6,181 nt of DNA from a bacterium (GTDB lineage: Bacteria > Coprothermobacterota > Coprothermobacteria > Coprothermobacterales > JAADFF01): contig JAMORD010000115.1 in NCBI GenBank assembly GCA_027063755.1, forward strand, positions 1 to 6,181. The letters are read 5' to 3'. Shown piece after piece: positions 4,847 through 6,181 of the stretch. Made by a program: the position numbers and the translations under genes. The notes below the pieces were generated by a model that had not been told where the DNA came from, made no database searches, and worked only from the letters and a program-made list of their open reading frames with translations. Every line of letters begins with the position of its first letter. Position 1 is the stretch's first letter.

Positions 4847-5595
4847 TGTATAGAGTAAATGGCAAGTATATGGCTTATTATCCTAAGGACTATAATGGGA
4901 CTAAAGATACGATGCAAAGTAGAAATTCATATATAGGAGATTACACAGAGAGCTGGTTTGCCAATATTCTTCAACATCTTCCTGTAATTAAACAGAGAAA
5001 ATTAAAAGTAGAAATAGGCTATAAAGACGATGAAGTCTTGTCTGCTCTCTCGCCGGTGGATGTTGCCATCTTGTCAGATGATAGGGAATTGGTTTTAATC
5101 TTTGAAGTGAAGATGTCTATAGTTAATAACTACTGTTATGTTGATGGTAATATTCAGTGGTGTGGTGACATGACAGAACATACTGGTAATCCCGGTCTAC
5201 ATAGAAGTGACTCTGTGCTCAAGGCTATTGCTAAGGTATTATCCATACATGCTAGGGAGTTCTTGTTAGCAAGGAGAAGTGTTCCTATTATTGTGGTAAC
5301 TAATGCCCCACCTGCTCCTTTGTCCGCTGAGAGATTGGAGATGTCTTATAGGGTTGGTGCTATTCAAGGAGTATGGAATGTTGGATTTGATGATGGTAGT
5401 TATTTTGAAGGTTACAGGCATGTAACCTCGCTTGAGGATATAAACAACCTAGTTAAGTATCTTGTAGAGAAAAAGGGATACTTCTTTTCTGGATATAAGA
5501 CCTCCGATGAGTTGAAAAACATTATTCTTGAAGCAGTAAACGGCCCAGATGATAAAATCGTTGAGCGATTTTTACAATCTATCAGAGGTGAATAA
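4843..5595 (+). CDS. Putative Type II restriction endonuclease, PD-(D/E)XK fold
   Basis: Candidate restriction enzyme, inferred from its catalytic pattern and from the methyltransferase that follows one base after its stop. Counting from TTG 4843, a PD-(D/E)XK site is visible as Asp73 in SPVDVAIL and Glu88-Val-Lys90 in LIFEVKMS, with Glu36 in a preceding helix (YTESWFANIL). Further conserved-looking stretches are GNPGLHRSDSVLKAI (116-130) and PIIVVTNAPPAP (148-159). I do not recognise the specific family or target site. The start is uncertain: TTG 4843 and ATG 4846 both lack a Shine-Dalgarno sequence, while the frame is open back to 4786 without any ATG/GTG/TTG. Initiation may therefore depend on coupling to the 27-codon ORF, or the gene carries a frameshift that hides about 28 N-terminal residues (intact length would be about 277). 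The coding sequence is AT-rich. No controller (C) protein gene is seen upstream. Confidence 0.8.
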   Translation: MMYRVNGKYMAYYPKDYNGTKDTMQSRNSYIGDYTESWFANILQHLPVIKQRKLKVEIGYKDDEVLSALSPVDVAILSDDRELVLIFEVKMSIVNNYCYVDGNIQWCGDMTEHTGNPGLHRSDSVLKAIAKVLSIHAREFLLARRSVPIIVVTNAPPAPLSAERLEMSYRVGAIQGVWNVGFDDGSYFEGYRHVTSLEDINNLVKYLVEKKGYFFSGYKTSDELKNIILEAVNGPDDKIVERFLQSIRGE

Positions 5596-5596
5596 A

Positions 5597-6181
5597 GTGG
5601 GAACCAAAACTTGGTCATTTGGAGTGTCTGGTAGGTACGGGCATGATTCATCCTCGTTTTATGGAAGAAGACTGTATGGCGGAATAGATATTCCTAAGAG
5701 TGTGGAATATGTAGAAAACCCTCTTCCAGAAACTGTTATTGATAAAATTTTCTTGCATTCCAGTGAACATATGGAAGAGTTGCCAGATAGCAGCGTGCAT
5801 CTTATGGTCACCTCACCTCCTTATAATGTAGGGAAGGATTATGATCAAGATATGTCATTAGATGAATATTTAGAATTTTTATATACGGTTTTTCAAGAAG
5901 TGTATAGGGTGCTTGTGCCTGGGGGGAGATTGGCAATAAATGTAGCCGGTTTGGGAAGGAAACCATATATTCCTCTCCATCACCTTGTTGGGATGTTACT
6001 TACGGAAATTGGTTTTATTATGAGGGGAGAAATTATTTGGTATAAGGCTGCTGCTGGTGCATCTTCTACTGCATGGGGAACATGGAAAAGCCCAAAAAAT
6101 CCTGTGCTTAGAGACTTTCATGAGTATATATTGGTTTTTTCTAAAGATTCTTTGAGCCTACCGGATAGAGGTAAAGAACCT
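5597..6181 (+). CDS. DNA amino-methyltransferase (m4C/m6A, beta-class order), 3' end missing
   Basis: Site-specific DNA methyltransferase, the protective half of the restriction-modification pair; 195 residues are visible and the frame runs off the window. Catalytic motif IV is TSPPYNVGKDYD at 72-83, followed by an EVYRVLVPGGRLAINVA strand-turn-strand (101-117) and the GEIIWYK (144-150) and SPKNPVLRDFHEYILVFSK (165-183) blocks. These are typical of SPPY enzymes in which the catalytic half precedes the AdoMet-binding FxGxG motif, expected beyond base 6181. SPPY most often means N4-cytosine, but N6-adenine cannot be excluded. The start is GTG 5597, one base after the nuclease stop, with AGAGGTGA (5584-5591) inside the nuclease gene's end. 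The N-terminal ~30 residues, rich in Gly, Ser, Tyr and Arg, are an extension before the domain and may contact DNA. Methylase is translated after nuclease from the same message. Confidence 0.93.
   Translation, partial: MGTKTWSFGVSGRYGHDSSSFYGRRLYGGIDIPKSVEYVENPLPETVIDKIFLHSSEHMEELPDSSVHLMVTSPPYNVGKDYDQDMSLDEYLEFLYTVFQEVYRVLVPGGRLAINVAGLGRKPYIPLHHLVGMLLTEIGFIMRGEIIWYKAAAGASSTAWGTWKSPKNPVLRDFHEYILVFSKDSLSLPDRGKEP

Noticed and set aside
1-6181. tRNA, rRNA, CRISPR array, riboswitch, insertion sequence or integrase
   Set aside because: No cloverleaf, spaced direct repeats, recognised aptamer, transposase frame or terminal inverted repeats were found on either strand.

Overview
The window looks like a stretch of a low- to mid-GC bacterial chromosome. 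The gene set is M3 oligoendopeptidase F, the ECF-type biotin transporter subunit BioY, and a NifX/NifB-like cofactor-binding protein. With tight gene spacing and strong Shine-Dalgarno sequences, this fits a peptide-fermenting, biotin-scavenging anaerobe of Firmicutes-like or deep-branching thermophilic affinity. The lineage is an inference; no marker gene is present to settle it.

Layout. (1) 1-1371 (+): 3' three quarters of pepF, followed by a good intrinsic terminator at 1399-1435. (2) 1447-1575: a degraded second copy of the pepF 3' end, including its stop codon and 12 or so bases beyond it. (3) 1578-3226 (-): an AT-rich two-gene unit, a solitary ABC/SMC-type 'AAA15' ATPase followed two bases later by a 182-aa protein I do not recognise. 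This is the most defence-like novelty in the window. (4) 3313-3342: a strong terminator-shaped hairpin pointing in the + direction with no + strand gene before it. (5) 3341-4692 (-): bioY preceded by a four-helix membrane protein and a NifX-like protein. A perfect 16-bp palindrome lies in front of bioY. (6) 4693-4762: a 70-bp divergent intergenic region with a second palindrome. (7) 4763-6181 (+): a Type II-like restriction-modification pair. The PD-(D/E)XK nuclease candidate has an apparent frameshift or a 27-codon coupled upstream ORF at its N-terminus. It is followed after one base by a beta-class amino-methyltransferase (TSPPYNVG motif) that runs off the window.

How it fits together. The core metabolic genes (pepF, bioY operon) have relatively GC-rich coding sequence, while both flanking modules (ATPase pair, R-M pair) are visibly AT-rich. 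I read the window as a housekeeping neighbourhood with two acquired, probably phage-defence cassettes. The pepF tail remnant on one side of the ATPase pair and the orphan terminator on the other suggest that the ATPase pair replaced, or was inserted into, a former tandem pepF copy. No tRNA, rRNA, CRISPR array, transposase or integrase was found.
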